From NCBI RefSeq assembly GCF_900106995.1, contig NZ_FNOK01000012.1:141550-205549 (forward strand): 64,000 bases of DNA. Direction: 5' to 3'. This stretch comes from Saccharopolyspora shandongensis. GTDB taxonomy: Bacteria > Actinomycetota > Actinomycetes > Mycobacteriales > Pseudonocardiaceae. Both the position numbers and the translations under genes were made by a program. Positions 8,218-16,956 of the stretch are shown here, piece by piece. How positions within the stretch are numbered: position 1 is the stretch's first letter; every line of letters begins with the position of its first letter. The notes under the pieces are model-generated. The model searched no databases. It saw only the letters and a list, made by a program, of their open reading frames with translations, and had not been told where the DNA came from.

Positions 8218-9384
8218 ATGTCCGAGGTCAACGAGCGTTCGGCGCCCACCGGGAACGAGGCCCTGCGTCGCATCCGCACCGATGCGGTGCTGGCCGCGCT
8301 TCGCGAGCACGGCCCCGTTTCCCGCACCGAGCTCGCCGGGCTGACCGGATACCGGCCCTCTTCGCTGACCGAGATCGTGCGCGAGCTGATGGCCTCCGGG
8401 CACGTCGTCGAGGTCGGTGCCGGCGACTCCTCCGGTGGTCGCCGGCCGCGGATGCTGGAGTTCAACCCGGCCGCCGAATCGCTGATCGCCGTTTCCCTGG
8501 AGGGCGAGCAGGCGCACGTTTCCGTGGTCGACCTGGCCGGTGAGCTGCTCGGCGCGCACAGCCGCGCCGTTGATCCGCACGAGCCGCTGGACGGGTTGGT
8601 CGCCGTCATCGACCAGGCGCTGAAGGAACATCCGCGGCCTCGCCCCGGGCGCGTGGTGTTCTCGCTTCCGGGCGTCGCCACCGCGGCCGGCGCCGTGACG
8701 CTCTCACCCGTGCTGGAGGCGCTCGGCGGGCGGTCGCTCACCGACGCGCTGACCGAGCGGGTCGGGCTGCCCGTGCAGGTTTCCAACGACGTCAACCTCA
8801 TCGCGCTGGGGGAGCGCGAGCGGGGCGCCGCCGCCGACGTCGACGACCTGGTGCTGATCTACGTCGGCTACGGCATCGGCGCCGCCGTGGTCTCCGGCGG
8901 CACGCTCTGCCGGGGCGCCGCCGGGTTCGCCGGTGAGATCGGCTTCCTGCCCGCCGGGCTGCCGCCCACGCCGCACACCGGCGGGCGCGGTGAGTTCGAA
9001 CGGCGCTGGAGCGTGCCGGGAATCCGGCAGGCGCTGTCCGAAATAGACGGTGGATCGGCCGGTGCGCCCGTCGCCGAACTGGCCGACCGGGCCGGTGAGC
9101 CCGCCGTCGCCGCGCTGCGCAGGCAGGTCATCGAGGCCTGGGCCTACGCCGCCATCGTCTGCGCGTGCGTGGTCAACCCGGCACGCGTGGTCTTCGCCGG
9201 TGCCGCGACCGAACTCGGTCCGGACGGACTCGCCGAACTCGCCGAACTGGTCGGCTCGGCGGCGCCGTCCGCGCCCGAGGTCGTGTTCGCCGAACTGGGC
9301 GCGCAGGCGCTGCACATCGGCGCCGTTTCCCCGTCCCTGATGTCCCCCGCTGCGAACACCACGCAGCCTTCGCGCGAAGGGTAG
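8218..9384 (+). CDS. ROK-family transcriptional repressor, zinc motif missing
   Basis: A 388-residue regulator with an N-terminal winged helix (DAVLAALREHGPVSRTELAG, then LTGYRPSSLTEIVRELMA, residues about 20-65) and a C-terminal ROK sugar-kinase-like domain (LIYVGYGIGAAVVSGGTLCR, then GAAGFAGEIGFLP). Where ROK proteins normally carry the CxCGxxGC zinc motif, this one reads TPHTGGRGEFERRW with no cysteines, so zinc binding looks lost. It ends 2 bp before the binding-protein gene and heads the operon. It probably senses the imported compound or a sugar-phosphate intermediate and represses the cluster. Confidence 0.85.
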   Translation: MSEVNERSAPTGNEALRRIRTDAVLAALREHGPVSRTELAGLTGYRPSSLTEIVRELMASGHVVEVGAGDSSGGRRPRMLEFNPAAESLIAVSLEGEQAHVSVVDLAGELLGAHSRAVDPHEPLDGLVAVIDQALKEHPRPRPGRVVFSLPGVATAAGAVTLSPVLEALGGRSLTDALTERVGLPVQVSNDVNLIALGERERGAAADVDDLVLIYVGYGIGAAVVSGGTLCRGAAGFAGEIGFLPAGLPPTPHTGGRGEFERRWSVPGIRQALSEIDGGSAGAPVAELADRAGEPAVAALRRQVIEAWAYAAIVCACVVNPARVVFAGAATELGPDGLAELAELVGSAAPSAPEVVFAELGAQALHIGAVSPSLMSPAANTTQPSREG

Positions 9385-9386
9385 CC

Positions 9387-10415
9387 ATGCGCAGAATCCT
9401 CTCCATCGTCGCCGGCGTGCTGATGCTCGCCGGCGTGACCGCCGGCTGCGGCCTGACCCCGGCCGGCGGCGATTCCGGCCTCACCATCTACACCGCCCGC
9501 GACAAGGCGCTCGCCGAGAGCGTGGTCAAGGACTTCGAGGCCGCCTATCCCGAATACCAGGGCAAGGTCCGGATCCTGACGCTCGGCGCGCAGGAGGCGT
9601 CCGAGCGGGTGTCCGCCGAGAAGGGCCGCCCGCAGGCCGACATCTGGTGGGGCGGCTCGCAGCAGCAGTTCACCCAGGCCGCGAACGCCGACCTGCTCGC
9701 TCCCGTGCCGGACCAGGTGCGCGACCGCGTTCCGGAGCGCTACCGCGACGCGCAGGGCCGCTGGGTCGGCGAGATGGTGCTCGCCGAGGTCGTCTTCTAC
9801 AACGACCAGATGCTCACCCCCGAGCAGGCCCCGAAGGACTGGGACGACCTGATCAAGCCCGAGTACCGGGACAAGATCGTCGTCCGCGACGTGGCCGCCT
9901 CCGGCACGATGCGCAGCATCTACTCGGCGATGATCACCCGCAACGGCGGCGAGAACCCCGAGCCGGGCTACGAGTGGCTGCGCAAGCTCGACGCCAACAC
10001 GAAGGTCTACGCGGCCAACCCGACCGACCTGTACCTGCGCATCCAGCGGCAGGAGGCGCCGGTCAGCGTGTGGAACCTGCAGGACGTCATGCTGCAGCAG
10101 AAGAAGACCGGCGCGCCGTTCAAGCCGGTGGCGACCACCTCGGGCGTCCCGCAGCTGATCGACGGCATCGCCAAGGTCAAGGGCGGCCCCAACGCCGCCG
10201 CTGCCGACAAGTTCCTCGACTTCCTGCTCGGCGTCGAGAAGCAGAAGCAGCTGGCCGAGGAGTACTTCCAGATCCCGACCGTCGAGCAGGCCGGGCAGCC
10301 GAGCTGGCTGGCGCCGCTGAACCTGCACGAGATGCCGGTCGACTGGAGCCTGGCCGCCGAGAAGGAGACCGAGTGGATCTCCTACTGGAGCGAGCACATC
10401 AAGAACAAGAACTAA
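9387..10415 (+). CDS. ABC transporter substrate-binding lipoprotein (Fbp/AEP type)
   Basis: A 342-residue extracytoplasmic binding protein. It has a lipoprotein signal peptide with lipobox VTAGC (Cys about residue 22), then LTIYTARDKALAESVVKDFE, the opening typical of the Fe3+/2-aminoethylphosphonate/thiamine-like binding-protein family. PQADIWWGG and the later GVPQLIDGIAKVKGGPNA are also family-like. It delivers substrate to the ATPase and permease at 10737 and 11801, but a 200-bp repeat element separates it from them. The family binds diverse ligands (iron, phosphonates, polyamines, sugar acids), so the substrate cannot be read from it. Confidence 0.88.
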   Translation: MRRILSIVAGVLMLAGVTAGCGLTPAGGDSGLTIYTARDKALAESVVKDFEAAYPEYQGKVRILTLGAQEASERVSAEKGRPQADIWWGGSQQQFTQAANADLLAPVPDQVRDRVPERYRDAQGRWVGEMVLAEVVFYNDQMLTPEQAPKDWDDLIKPEYRDKIVVRDVAASGTMRSIYSAMITRNGGENPEPGYEWLRKLDANTKVYAANPTDLYLRIQRQEAPVSVWNLQDVMLQQKKTGAPFKPVATTSGVPQLIDGIAKVKGGPNAAAADKFLDFLLGVEKQKQLAEEYFQIPTVEQAGQPSWLAPLNLHEMPVDWSLAAEKETEWISYWSEHIKNKN

Positions 10416-10432
10416 AGATTTTCTTGTAAGCA

Positions 10433-10650
10433 GCTTGCGTTGCGGTGCGGGTAGCGGAACCTCAGAGGCCTTCTCGCTGTGGGATCCCCGACATCATGAA
10501 TGACCAATTCACCACGTCGGGGCTGTCCTCGCGAGAAGACCTCTGAGAACCCGCGGCGGTGCGAGTTGCGGGGGTGGGCTAAGCGGCTGCGCCGCTTCAA
10601 AGACAACAACCCCGCGCTGCCACACCTCACACCACGACATTCAAAACAGC
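10433..10650 (-). repeat. Structured interspersed repeat, copy 1
   Basis: Read on the minus strand, this begins with the hairpin AAGCGGCGCAGCCGCTT (10581-10597), followed by a long imperfect palindrome whose arms are CTCAGAGGTCTTCTCGC and GCGAGAAGGCCTCTGAG, with an apical AATTGGTCATT loop. It is about 90% alike to copy 2 over more than 200 bp, including flanks (GTCTTTGAAGCGG). It lies inside the ABC operon between the binding-protein and ATPase genes, so it may act as a processing or attenuation site. Gap 10416-10736 holds nothing else. Confidence 0.85.
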
Positions 10651-10736
10651 CGCTATAGCACCCCGAAGCACTCACGGGTCGCCTCGGCCGCCGCTTGCAC
10701 GGAAAGCCATTCCTCGCCCAGCACGGAGAGTTCAGC

Positions 10737-11804
10737 ATGATCCCCGTTCGCCTCGACCGCGTCAGCAAGAGCTACGGCTCTGCCTCGCCGGTCGTGCACG
10801 ACATCGACGTGACGATCGAGTCCGGCGAGTTCTTCACGCTCCTGGGCCCTTCCGGGTGCGGCAAGTCGACCACGCTGCGCATGATCGCCGGGTTCGTCAC
10901 GCCCACCAGCGGCCGAATCCTGTTCGGCGACCGCGACATCACCGCCACGCCGCCGAACAAGCGGGGCACCGGCATGGTGTTCCAGAACTACGCCCTGTTC
11001 CCGCACTACGACGTCGCGCAGAACGTCGCCTACGGGCTGGTCACGCGCAAGGTGGCCAAGGGCGAGCGCAACGAGCGGGTGGCCGCCGCGCTCGCCTCGG
11101 TGGGGCTCGACGGCTACGCCGACCGGCGGATCGACCAGCTCTCCGGCGGCCAGCAGCAGCGCGTCGCGCTGGCCCGGGCGCTGGTCATCTCGCCCTCGGT
11201 GCTGCTCCTCGACGAGCCGCTGTCCAATTTGGACGCCAAGCTGCGCGAGGAGACCCGCGTCGAGATCCGCCGCGCGCAGCGGGAAGCCGGGATCACCAGC
11301 GTCTACGTCACGCACGACCAGGCCGAGGCGATGGCGATGAGCGACCGGATCGCCGTGCTCGAATCCGGCAAGCTGCACCAGGTCGGCACCCCGCGCGAGG
11401 TCTACCACCAGCCCGCCACCGCCTTCGTGGCCAAGTTCATCGGCGGCAGCAACGTCCTCGACGCCGAGGTCGTCGAGAGCTCCGGCGAGCAGGCCGTGGT
11501 GGAGCTGGCGGACTCCGGGGCGAAGTTCGCCGCCGGTCGTTCCGCGGAGTTCGCGGCCGCCGTGGGCGACCGGGTCGCGGTGTCGGTCCGGCCGGAGCAC
11601 CTGACGATCACCGAGGCCGGCGAGGGCAGCTTCGACGCCGTCGTGCGCGCGGTGGAGTTCACCGGCGCCACCTGCGAGTACGAGGTCACCGCGGGCGATC
11701 TGGAGCTGTCGGTCGCGGTGCCCGACCAGCCCGGCCTGCCGAAGCCCGGCGACGTCGTCGGGCTCCGCCCCGAGTCCCGGCACGCCTGGCTGGTGCGGCC
11801 ATGA
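10737..11804 (+). CDS. ABC transporter ATP-binding protein
   Basis: A 355-residue ATPase of the Fbp/Pot/Mal class. Walker A GPSGCGKST is at about residues 37-45, the signature LSGGQQQR at about 134, Walker B LLLDEPLSNLD at about 156, and the switch His in VYVTHDQAEA. A C-terminal TOBE/OB region follows (about 240-355). ATG at 10737 is preceded by GGAGAG at a 5-6 base distance. It powers the importer formed with the lipoprotein at 9387 and the fused permease at 11801, whose start codon overlaps this stop (ATGA). Confidence 0.93.
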   Translation: MIPVRLDRVSKSYGSASPVVHDIDVTIESGEFFTLLGPSGCGKSTTLRMIAGFVTPTSGRILFGDRDITATPPNKRGTGMVFQNYALFPHYDVAQNVAYGLVTRKVAKGERNERVAAALASVGLDGYADRRIDQLSGGQQQRVALARALVISPSVLLLDEPLSNLDAKLREETRVEIRRAQREAGITSVYVTHDQAEAMAMSDRIAVLESGKLHQVGTPREVYHQPATAFVAKFIGGSNVLDAEVVESSGEQAVVELADSGAKFAAGRSAEFAAAVGDRVAVSVRPEHLTITEAGEGSFDAVVRAVEFTGATCEYEVTAGDLELSVAVPDQPGLPKPGDVVGLRPESRHAWLVRP

Positions 11805-13525
11805 GCGCCCCGGCGGTGGCGCCGCGACGCCGCAGGTTGCCCGCTTCCGACGGCGATCGCTTCGTCTACGTGCTGGCCATCCCGGTCGTGCTGGTCCTGT
11901 TGTTCCTCGTCGTCATCCCGATGGCGACCACCGCGTTCACCTCGGCGGGCGGGAACGGCCTCGCGGACAACTACGGCAGCCTGTTCGGCGGGTCTTCGGG
12001 CCAGGCGCTGCTGCTGTCGTTGGTGAGTTCGCTCGTCTCCGTGTTCTTCTGCGGCGTGCTCGGCACGCTGCTGGCCGTGCTGCTGCACCGCTTCGACTTC
12101 CCCGGCCGCCGGGCGCTTTCGGTGTTCGCCGTGCTGCCGATGGCCTTGCCGCCGCTGATCGGCGCCGTGTCGTTCGTGCTCCTCTACAGCGAGACCGGGA
12201 TCGTGCCCCGGACGCTGAACGCCCTGCTCGGCATTTCGCCCGCGAGCACGTCGGTGAGCGGGCTGGCCGGCGTCGTCCTGGTCCACGCGTTCACCATGTA
12301 CCCGTACTTCTACCTGTCGGTTTCGGCCGCGCTGGCGGGGCTGGACGGTTCGCTGGAGGAGGCCGCCACCAACCTCGGCGCGGGTCGCGCGCGGGTGTGG
12401 CGGACCGTGCTGCTGCCGATGCTCACCCCGGCGCTGGTTTCCGGCGCGCTGCTGACGTTCATGATGTCGATGGCGTCGTTCACCGCGCCGCAGCTCTACA
12501 ACGTGCAGACGCTGACCATGGAGATCGTGTCGGCGCGCACCTCGGGCAACGCCGCGCTCGCGGCCACCCAGTCGACGGCGCTCTCGGTGGTGTCCATCGC
12601 CTTCCTGATGAGCATGCGCTGGTACCAGGGCCGCCGCGTGCACCGCAGCCTGTCGAAGGGCACGCCGAGCGCGCGCCGCGCGCCGGGCTCCGCCGCCGCG
12701 AGGCTCGCCGCCGCGCTGGGCAGCCTGCTGCTCACGGTGGTGCTGCTGGCGCCGGTGCTGGTGATCGTGCTCGTGTCGTTCTCGGTGGACGGCGCATGGA
12801 CGACGCAGGTGCTGCCGCCCGAGTACACGTTGGACAACTACCTGCGGATCTTCGCCGAGCCGCAGAGCCTGCTGCCGATCTCGGTGAGCGTGCAGACCGC
12901 ACTGCTGGCCACCCTGGCCGCGATCGTCATCGGCGCGGCGGCCTCGTGGGTCGTCGCCCGCTGGAAGGGCCCGGGGCGCGGCGTGCTGGACGTGATCATC
13001 ATGCTGCCGTGGGCGCTGCCCGGCACGGTCATCGGCGTGAACCTGGTGACCGCGTTCAACGAACCCGGCGTCGGCAACCTCGGCCTGACGCTGGTCGGGA
13101 CGCTGTGGATCCTGCCGGTCGCCTACTTCGTCCGGTTCGTGCCGCTGGTGTTCCGCTCGACCAGCGCCTCCCTGGAGCAGCTCGACCCGTCGCTGGAGGA
13201 GGCGGCGCGCAATCTCGGCGCCGGTCCGCTGCGGGTCCTGCGCACGGTCACGCTGCCGCTCGTGCTGCGCGGCGTGCTCGCCGGCGCGTTGCTGGCCTTC
13301 GTGGACGGCGTCGGCGAATACGTCGCCTCGGTGGTGATCTACCCGCCCGGCCTGCCGCCGATGTCGGTGGAGATCTACAACCGCATCTACTCCTCGGAGT
13401 TCGGCACGGCGGCCGCCTACGGCGCGCTGCAGATCGTGCTGATCTTGGTCGTCCTCGCGGTGTCGAACCGCCTCGGCCAGGGCCCGCGCCAGAAGCGCTC
13501 ACCGGCGGTGATCCCCGCCGCCTAG
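11801..13525 (+). CDS. ABC transporter permease, two fused domains (FbpB/ThiP-like)
   Basis: A 574-residue integral membrane protein with two tandem permease domains. Each carries the cytoplasmic EAA loop that docks to the ATPase: LEEAATNLGAGRARVWRTVL in the first half and LEEAARNLGAGPLRVLRTVT in the second. About six helices occur per half. Fused permeases of this type belong to iron, thiamine and 2-aminoethylphosphonate importers, matching the binding protein. Its ATG overlaps the ATPase stop by four bases, so translation is coupled. Confidence 0.92.
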   Translation: MSAPAVAPRRRRLPASDGDRFVYVLAIPVVLVLLFLVVIPMATTAFTSAGGNGLADNYGSLFGGSSGQALLLSLVSSLVSVFFCGVLGTLLAVLLHRFDFPGRRALSVFAVLPMALPPLIGAVSFVLLYSETGIVPRTLNALLGISPASTSVSGLAGVVLVHAFTMYPYFYLSVSAALAGLDGSLEEAATNLGAGRARVWRTVLLPMLTPALVSGALLTFMMSMASFTAPQLYNVQTLTMEIVSARTSGNAALAATQSTALSVVSIAFLMSMRWYQGRRVHRSLSKGTPSARRAPGSAAARLAAALGSLLLTVVLLAPVLVIVLVSFSVDGAWTTQVLPPEYTLDNYLRIFAEPQSLLPISVSVQTALLATLAAIVIGAAASWVVARWKGPGRGVLDVIIMLPWALPGTVIGVNLVTAFNEPGVGNLGLTLVGTLWILPVAYFVRFVPLVFRSTSASLEQLDPSLEEAARNLGAGPLRVLRTVTLPLVLRGVLAGALLAFVDGVGEYVASVVIYPPGLPPMSVEIYNRIYSSEFGTAAAYGALQIVLILVVLAVSNRLGQGPRQKRSPAVIPAA

Positions 13526-13568
13526 CGCGCCACGTCCACGACCATCCACAGTGGAAAGAGCTGTTCAC

Positions 13569-15041
13569 ATGACCCAGCCTCCGGAACTGTCCAACTACTG
13601 GCAGAACCACCTCCGGGTGGCCTTCGAGAAGTCCGCGCCGCAGCTGTACCGGCCGATGCTGCACGCCAGCCTCGCGCACGTGGTGATGCTCGCCGAACAG
13701 GGCCTGCTGCCCGCCGCCCGGGCCCGGCAGCTGCTCGGCGGGCTGCGCGAGCTGCTCGCGGCCGACGACGACCGGTTCGCCTTCGACGGCAGCGTCGAGG
13801 ACGTCTACTACCTCGTCGAGCAGCGGCTCGCCGCGGCCGCCGGCATCCGGCCGTCCGAGCTGGACGTGCAGCTGGCCCGCTCCCGCAACGACCTCGACGC
13901 CGGCGTGTTCCGCATGGTGCTGCGGGAGAACGTGCTCGACCAGGCCCGTCAGGCCTGCGCCGCCGCCGAGGCCGCCGCGGCCCAGGCGGACCGCCATGCC
14001 GACGTCCTGATCACCGGGTTCACCCACCGCAGGCCCGCCCAGCCGACCACGCTCGGGCACGTGCTGGTCGGCTACGCCGAGGCGCTGCTCAGCCAGGCCG
14101 AGGAGCTGCTGTCGGTCTACGACGAGCTCGACGTCAACCCGCTCGGTTCGTGCGCGTTCGCCGGCACCGACCTGCCGATCGCCCCGCCGCGGCTCGCCGA
14201 GCTGCTCGGCTTCCGGGAGACCTTCACCTCCAGCTACGAGGCGGTGGCCGGGGCCGAGCACCTGATGCGCACCGCCGCGGTGCAGGCCCGCATCCTGGCC
14301 ACCGGCGCCCGGATGGCCCGCACGATGCTGGACTGGATGACGTTCGGCTGGATCGCCACCCCGGACTCGTACTGCCAGGGCTCCAGCATCATGCCGCAGA
14401 AGAAGAACCCGGTGGTGCTGGAGCACATGTGCTCGATGGCCGGAGCGGCGGCGGCCGACCTGGCCGCGACGATGAACAACGTCGGCGCCGCCTGGTACGA
14501 GGACTCCAACAACGCCACCACGGACGTCCAGGAGCACCTCTGGCGGGCCGGTGACCGTTCCGTGCGGTTCCTTACGCTGATGCGCGGCCTGCTGGAGGAG
14601 CTGAGCCCGCAGAACCCGCCTTCGCCGGAGGAGGTGGTGGCCACCGGCGCGACTACCACGGCGATCGCCGAAGCGCTGGCGGGCGCTGGAATCCCCTGGC
14701 GGGGCGCGCATTCCGTGGTCGGCGCGCTCGTCCGGCAGGCGCCGCCGGCGGAGTGGACCGCGGCCGTCGTCGCCGCCGCGATCGCCGAGGCCGGACTGGG
14801 CACTGTGGACGATTCGGTGGTGGAGGCGGCACTCGCCGCAGGGCTTCGCCCGCAGCAGGTGCTCGACCGTCCCCAGGACGGCGGCCCCGGCGCCGCGGCG
14901 GTGCGCCGCACGGCGGAGCTCGCGGTGGCCCGCGCCCGGGTGCTGGCCAGTGCGTTCGCCGACCGCAGGGCCACCCTGGGTGAGGCCGAGCGCAAGCTCG
15001 ACGCGGCCGTGGACGCCGTGCTGGCCGGAGGCCGCGGGTGA
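13569..15041 (+). CDS. Argininosuccinate-lyase-like C-N lyase (catabolic paralogue)
   Basis: A 490-residue member of the aspartase/fumarase superfamily closest to argininosuccinate lyase. LARSRNDLDAG (about 99-109), TGFTHRRPAQPTTLGH (about 154-169) and the signature GSSIMPQKKNP (about 275-285) with its catalytic serine are intact. Enzymes of the family eliminate fumarate from N-succinyl compounds. It sits with an importer, a PfkB kinase and an SIS deaminase rather than with argG, so arginine synthesis is unlikely. An EDDS-lyase-like or aspartyl-sugar-cleaving role is inferred. GTG of the next gene overlaps its stop. Confidence 0.82.
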   Translation: MTQPPELSNYWQNHLRVAFEKSAPQLYRPMLHASLAHVVMLAEQGLLPAARARQLLGGLRELLAADDDRFAFDGSVEDVYYLVEQRLAAAAGIRPSELDVQLARSRNDLDAGVFRMVLRENVLDQARQACAAAEAAAAQADRHADVLITGFTHRRPAQPTTLGHVLVGYAEALLSQAEELLSVYDELDVNPLGSCAFAGTDLPIAPPRLAELLGFRETFTSSYEAVAGAEHLMRTAAVQARILATGARMARTMLDWMTFGWIATPDSYCQGSSIMPQKKNPVVLEHMCSMAGAAAADLAATMNNVGAAWYEDSNNATTDVQEHLWRAGDRSVRFLTLMRGLLEELSPQNPPSPEEVVATGATTTAIAEALAGAGIPWRGAHSVVGALVRQAPPAEWTAAVVAAAIAEAGLGTVDDSVVEAALAAGLRPQQVLDRPQDGGPGAAAVRRTAELAVARARVLASAFADRRATLGEAERKLDAAVDAVLAGGRG

Positions 15042-15976
15042 GCCATCCAGCTCCCGACGACCGAATCACCGTTGTTGGCAACGTGAACCTCGACGTCCTG
15101 GTCGCCGGGGCGGCGGAGCTCCCGCCGCCGGGCACCGAGCAGATCGTGCCGTCGATCGTGCTGCGGCCCGGCGGTTCGGCTGCGAACACGGCGATCGTGC
15201 TGGCCCGGCTCGGCAGGCCGACGGTGCTGGCCGGGCGGGTCGGTGACGACGGGACCGCGCGGCTGCTCGCCGACCAGCTGGACATCCCCGGCCTGCGGTT
15301 GGAGCTGGTCCGGGTGCCCGGCGAGCACACCGGCGTGACCGTCGCCGCTGAGGCACCGGGCCGGGATCGCGCGTTCCTCTCGGCGCTCGGGGCGATGGCC
15401 GATCTGGACGTGTCGGTCGTGCCCACGGCGGCGCTGGCGGCCCGGTTCGTGTTGCTGTCCGGCTATTTCCTGCTCCCGGCACTGCAGGGTGAGCCCGCCC
15501 GCGACCTGCTGGCGCAGGCGCGGCAGGCCGGGGCGCGCACCGCGCTGGACACCGGTTGGGATCCTGCGGGCTGGGACGCCGGAACCCGCGCGGACGTCCT
15601 GCGGTTGCTGCGCGAGGTCGACGTGTTCCTGCCCAACGACGACGAGCTGCACGCACTGCACGGCGATCGGTGCGACGACGAGGTCGCGGCCCGCAGCATC
15701 GCCGATGCGACCGGGGCGACCGTCGTGGTCAAGCGCGGCGCACGCGGCGCCCTCGTCGCCCGGCCAGGCCAGCCGCACAGCACCCATCCGGCGCCCGAGG
15801 TGCAGGTCCGGGACTCCACCGGCGCCGGCGACGCCTTCAACGCCGGACTGCTGCACCGGCTCGCCGACGGCGCGTCCAGCGACGACGCCGCCGACTACGC
15901 CGTCCGGGTCGCGGCGACCGTGATCAGCAGGCCCTCGCACGACCGGGCCTTCGCACTGGAGGACGTGGACCGATGA
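15038..15976 (+). CDS. PfkB/ribokinase-family carbohydrate kinase
   Basis: A 312-residue kinase expected to phosphorylate a sugar or sugar conjugate with ATP. The N-terminal family signature is present (VLRPGGSAANTAIVLARLGR, about 45-64), and the C-terminal signature DSTGAGDAFNAGLL (about 263-276) holds the catalytic Asp in GAGD. GTG 15038 overlaps the lyase TGA. PfkB kinases partner with SIS deglycases in Amadori-compound pathways (FrlD/FrlB, FraD/FraB). The SIS gene two positions downstream makes a similar pairing plausible here. Confidence 0.88.
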   Translation: MSHPAPDDRITVVGNVNLDVLVAGAAELPPPGTEQIVPSIVLRPGGSAANTAIVLARLGRPTVLAGRVGDDGTARLLADQLDIPGLRLELVRVPGEHTGVTVAAEAPGRDRAFLSALGAMADLDVSVVPTAALAARFVLLSGYFLLPALQGEPARDLLAQARQAGARTALDTGWDPAGWDAGTRADVLRLLREVDVFLPNDDELHALHGDRCDDEVAARSIADATGATVVVKRGARGALVARPGQPHSTHPAPEVQVRDSTGAGDAFNAGLLHRLADGASSDDAADYAVRVAATVISRPSHDRAFALEDVDR

Positions 15977-16956
15977 CCGAAGCGGCGCGCGGCATCCCGA
16001 TCGTCGACTTCCACCTGCACTTCCGGATCGAGCACGACGAGGCGACCAGGGACCTCTCCGGCGGCCAGTTCGGCTGCGCCGACCACGACGAGGCGGCCCA
16101 GCGCCGCCGCGCCGAGCAGGTGGCGGAGCAGTCCCGGCGCTGGCGACGGGCCTGGGACTTCCCCGATCCGCAGCCGGATCCCGAGCGGACCTGGCAGACC
16201 GAAGCGGACATGTGGCTGGCCGAGCTCGACCGCTACGAGATCGCCCACGCGGCGTTCGTCACCGGCTGCGGCGACGAGCGGGTCGCCGAGCTCGTCGCCC
16301 GCGCACCGGAGCGGTTCTCCGGGATGGCGAACCTGCGCGACCTCACCGCCCCGGACGCCGCCGAGCGCCTGGCACGAGCGATCGACGAGTTCGGCCTGCG
16401 CGGGCTGAAGCTGTTCGCCCCGCTGCTGCCGCACCGCATCGACGACCCGGCCGCCGACCCGGTGTGGCGGGTGGCCGCCGACCGCGGCATCCCCGTGCTG
16501 ATCCACTTCGGACACTGCGGCTCCAGCGGGGGAGTGGCGCACAACGCGCACATCGAACCCGCCTGGCTGGAGCCGGTCGCCAAGCGGTTCCCGGGAATCC
16601 CGTTCGTGGTCCCGCACTTCGGCGTGCAGCACGTGCAGCAGGTCCTGTTCCTGTGCTGGGCCTGCCCGAACGTGCTGGTGGACACCTCGGGCTCGAACCA
16701 GTGGGTGCGCTGGATGCCCTACAAGCTGACGCTGGAAGACCTGTTCCGGCGCTGCTACGAAACGATCGGCCCGGAGCGCATCGTCTTCGGCAGCGACTCC
16801 TCCTGGTTCCCGCGCGGCTACTGCCACCGGTACCTGGCCGACCAGCTGCGGGTGTGCCACGAGATGGGCATGCCGGAGGCGGACCTGCGCGCGATCTTCG
16901 GCGGGAACGCCGCACGAATGCTGGGGATTCCCGGCCTCGGGAGGGGAACGGAATGA
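15973..16956 (+). CDS. Amidohydrolase-2 family TIM-barrel metal hydrolase
   Basis: A 327-residue enzyme of the PF04909-like amidohydrolase branch. The metal-binding motif HLHF is at about residue 14 (VDFHLHFRIEHD). Later metal or catalytic residues are IHFGHCGSS (about 178), VVPHFGVQHV (about 214) and the Asp of IVFGSDSSWFPRG (about 275). Family members hydrolyse amides or lactones, or decarboxylate. Start and stop both overlap neighbours by four bases, so it belongs to the catabolic operon. Its substrate is unknown. Confidence 0.82.
   Translation: MTEAARGIPIVDFHLHFRIEHDEATRDLSGGQFGCADHDEAAQRRRAEQVAEQSRRWRRAWDFPDPQPDPERTWQTEADMWLAELDRYEIAHAAFVTGCGDERVAELVARAPERFSGMANLRDLTAPDAAERLARAIDEFGLRGLKLFAPLLPHRIDDPAADPVWRVAADRGIPVLIHFGHCGSSGGVAHNAHIEPAWLEPVAKRFPGIPFVVPHFGVQHVQQVLFLCWACPNVLVDTSGSNQWVRWMPYKLTLEDLFRRCYETIGPERIVFGSDSSWFPRGYCHRYLADQLRVCHEMGMPEADLRAIFGGNAARMLGIPGLGRGTE

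Noticed and set aside
13569..15041. Assignment of the lyase as biosynthetic argH
   Set aside because: Sequence motifs fit, but no arginine gene is nearby and start/stop overlaps tie it to a transport and sugar-kinase operon.
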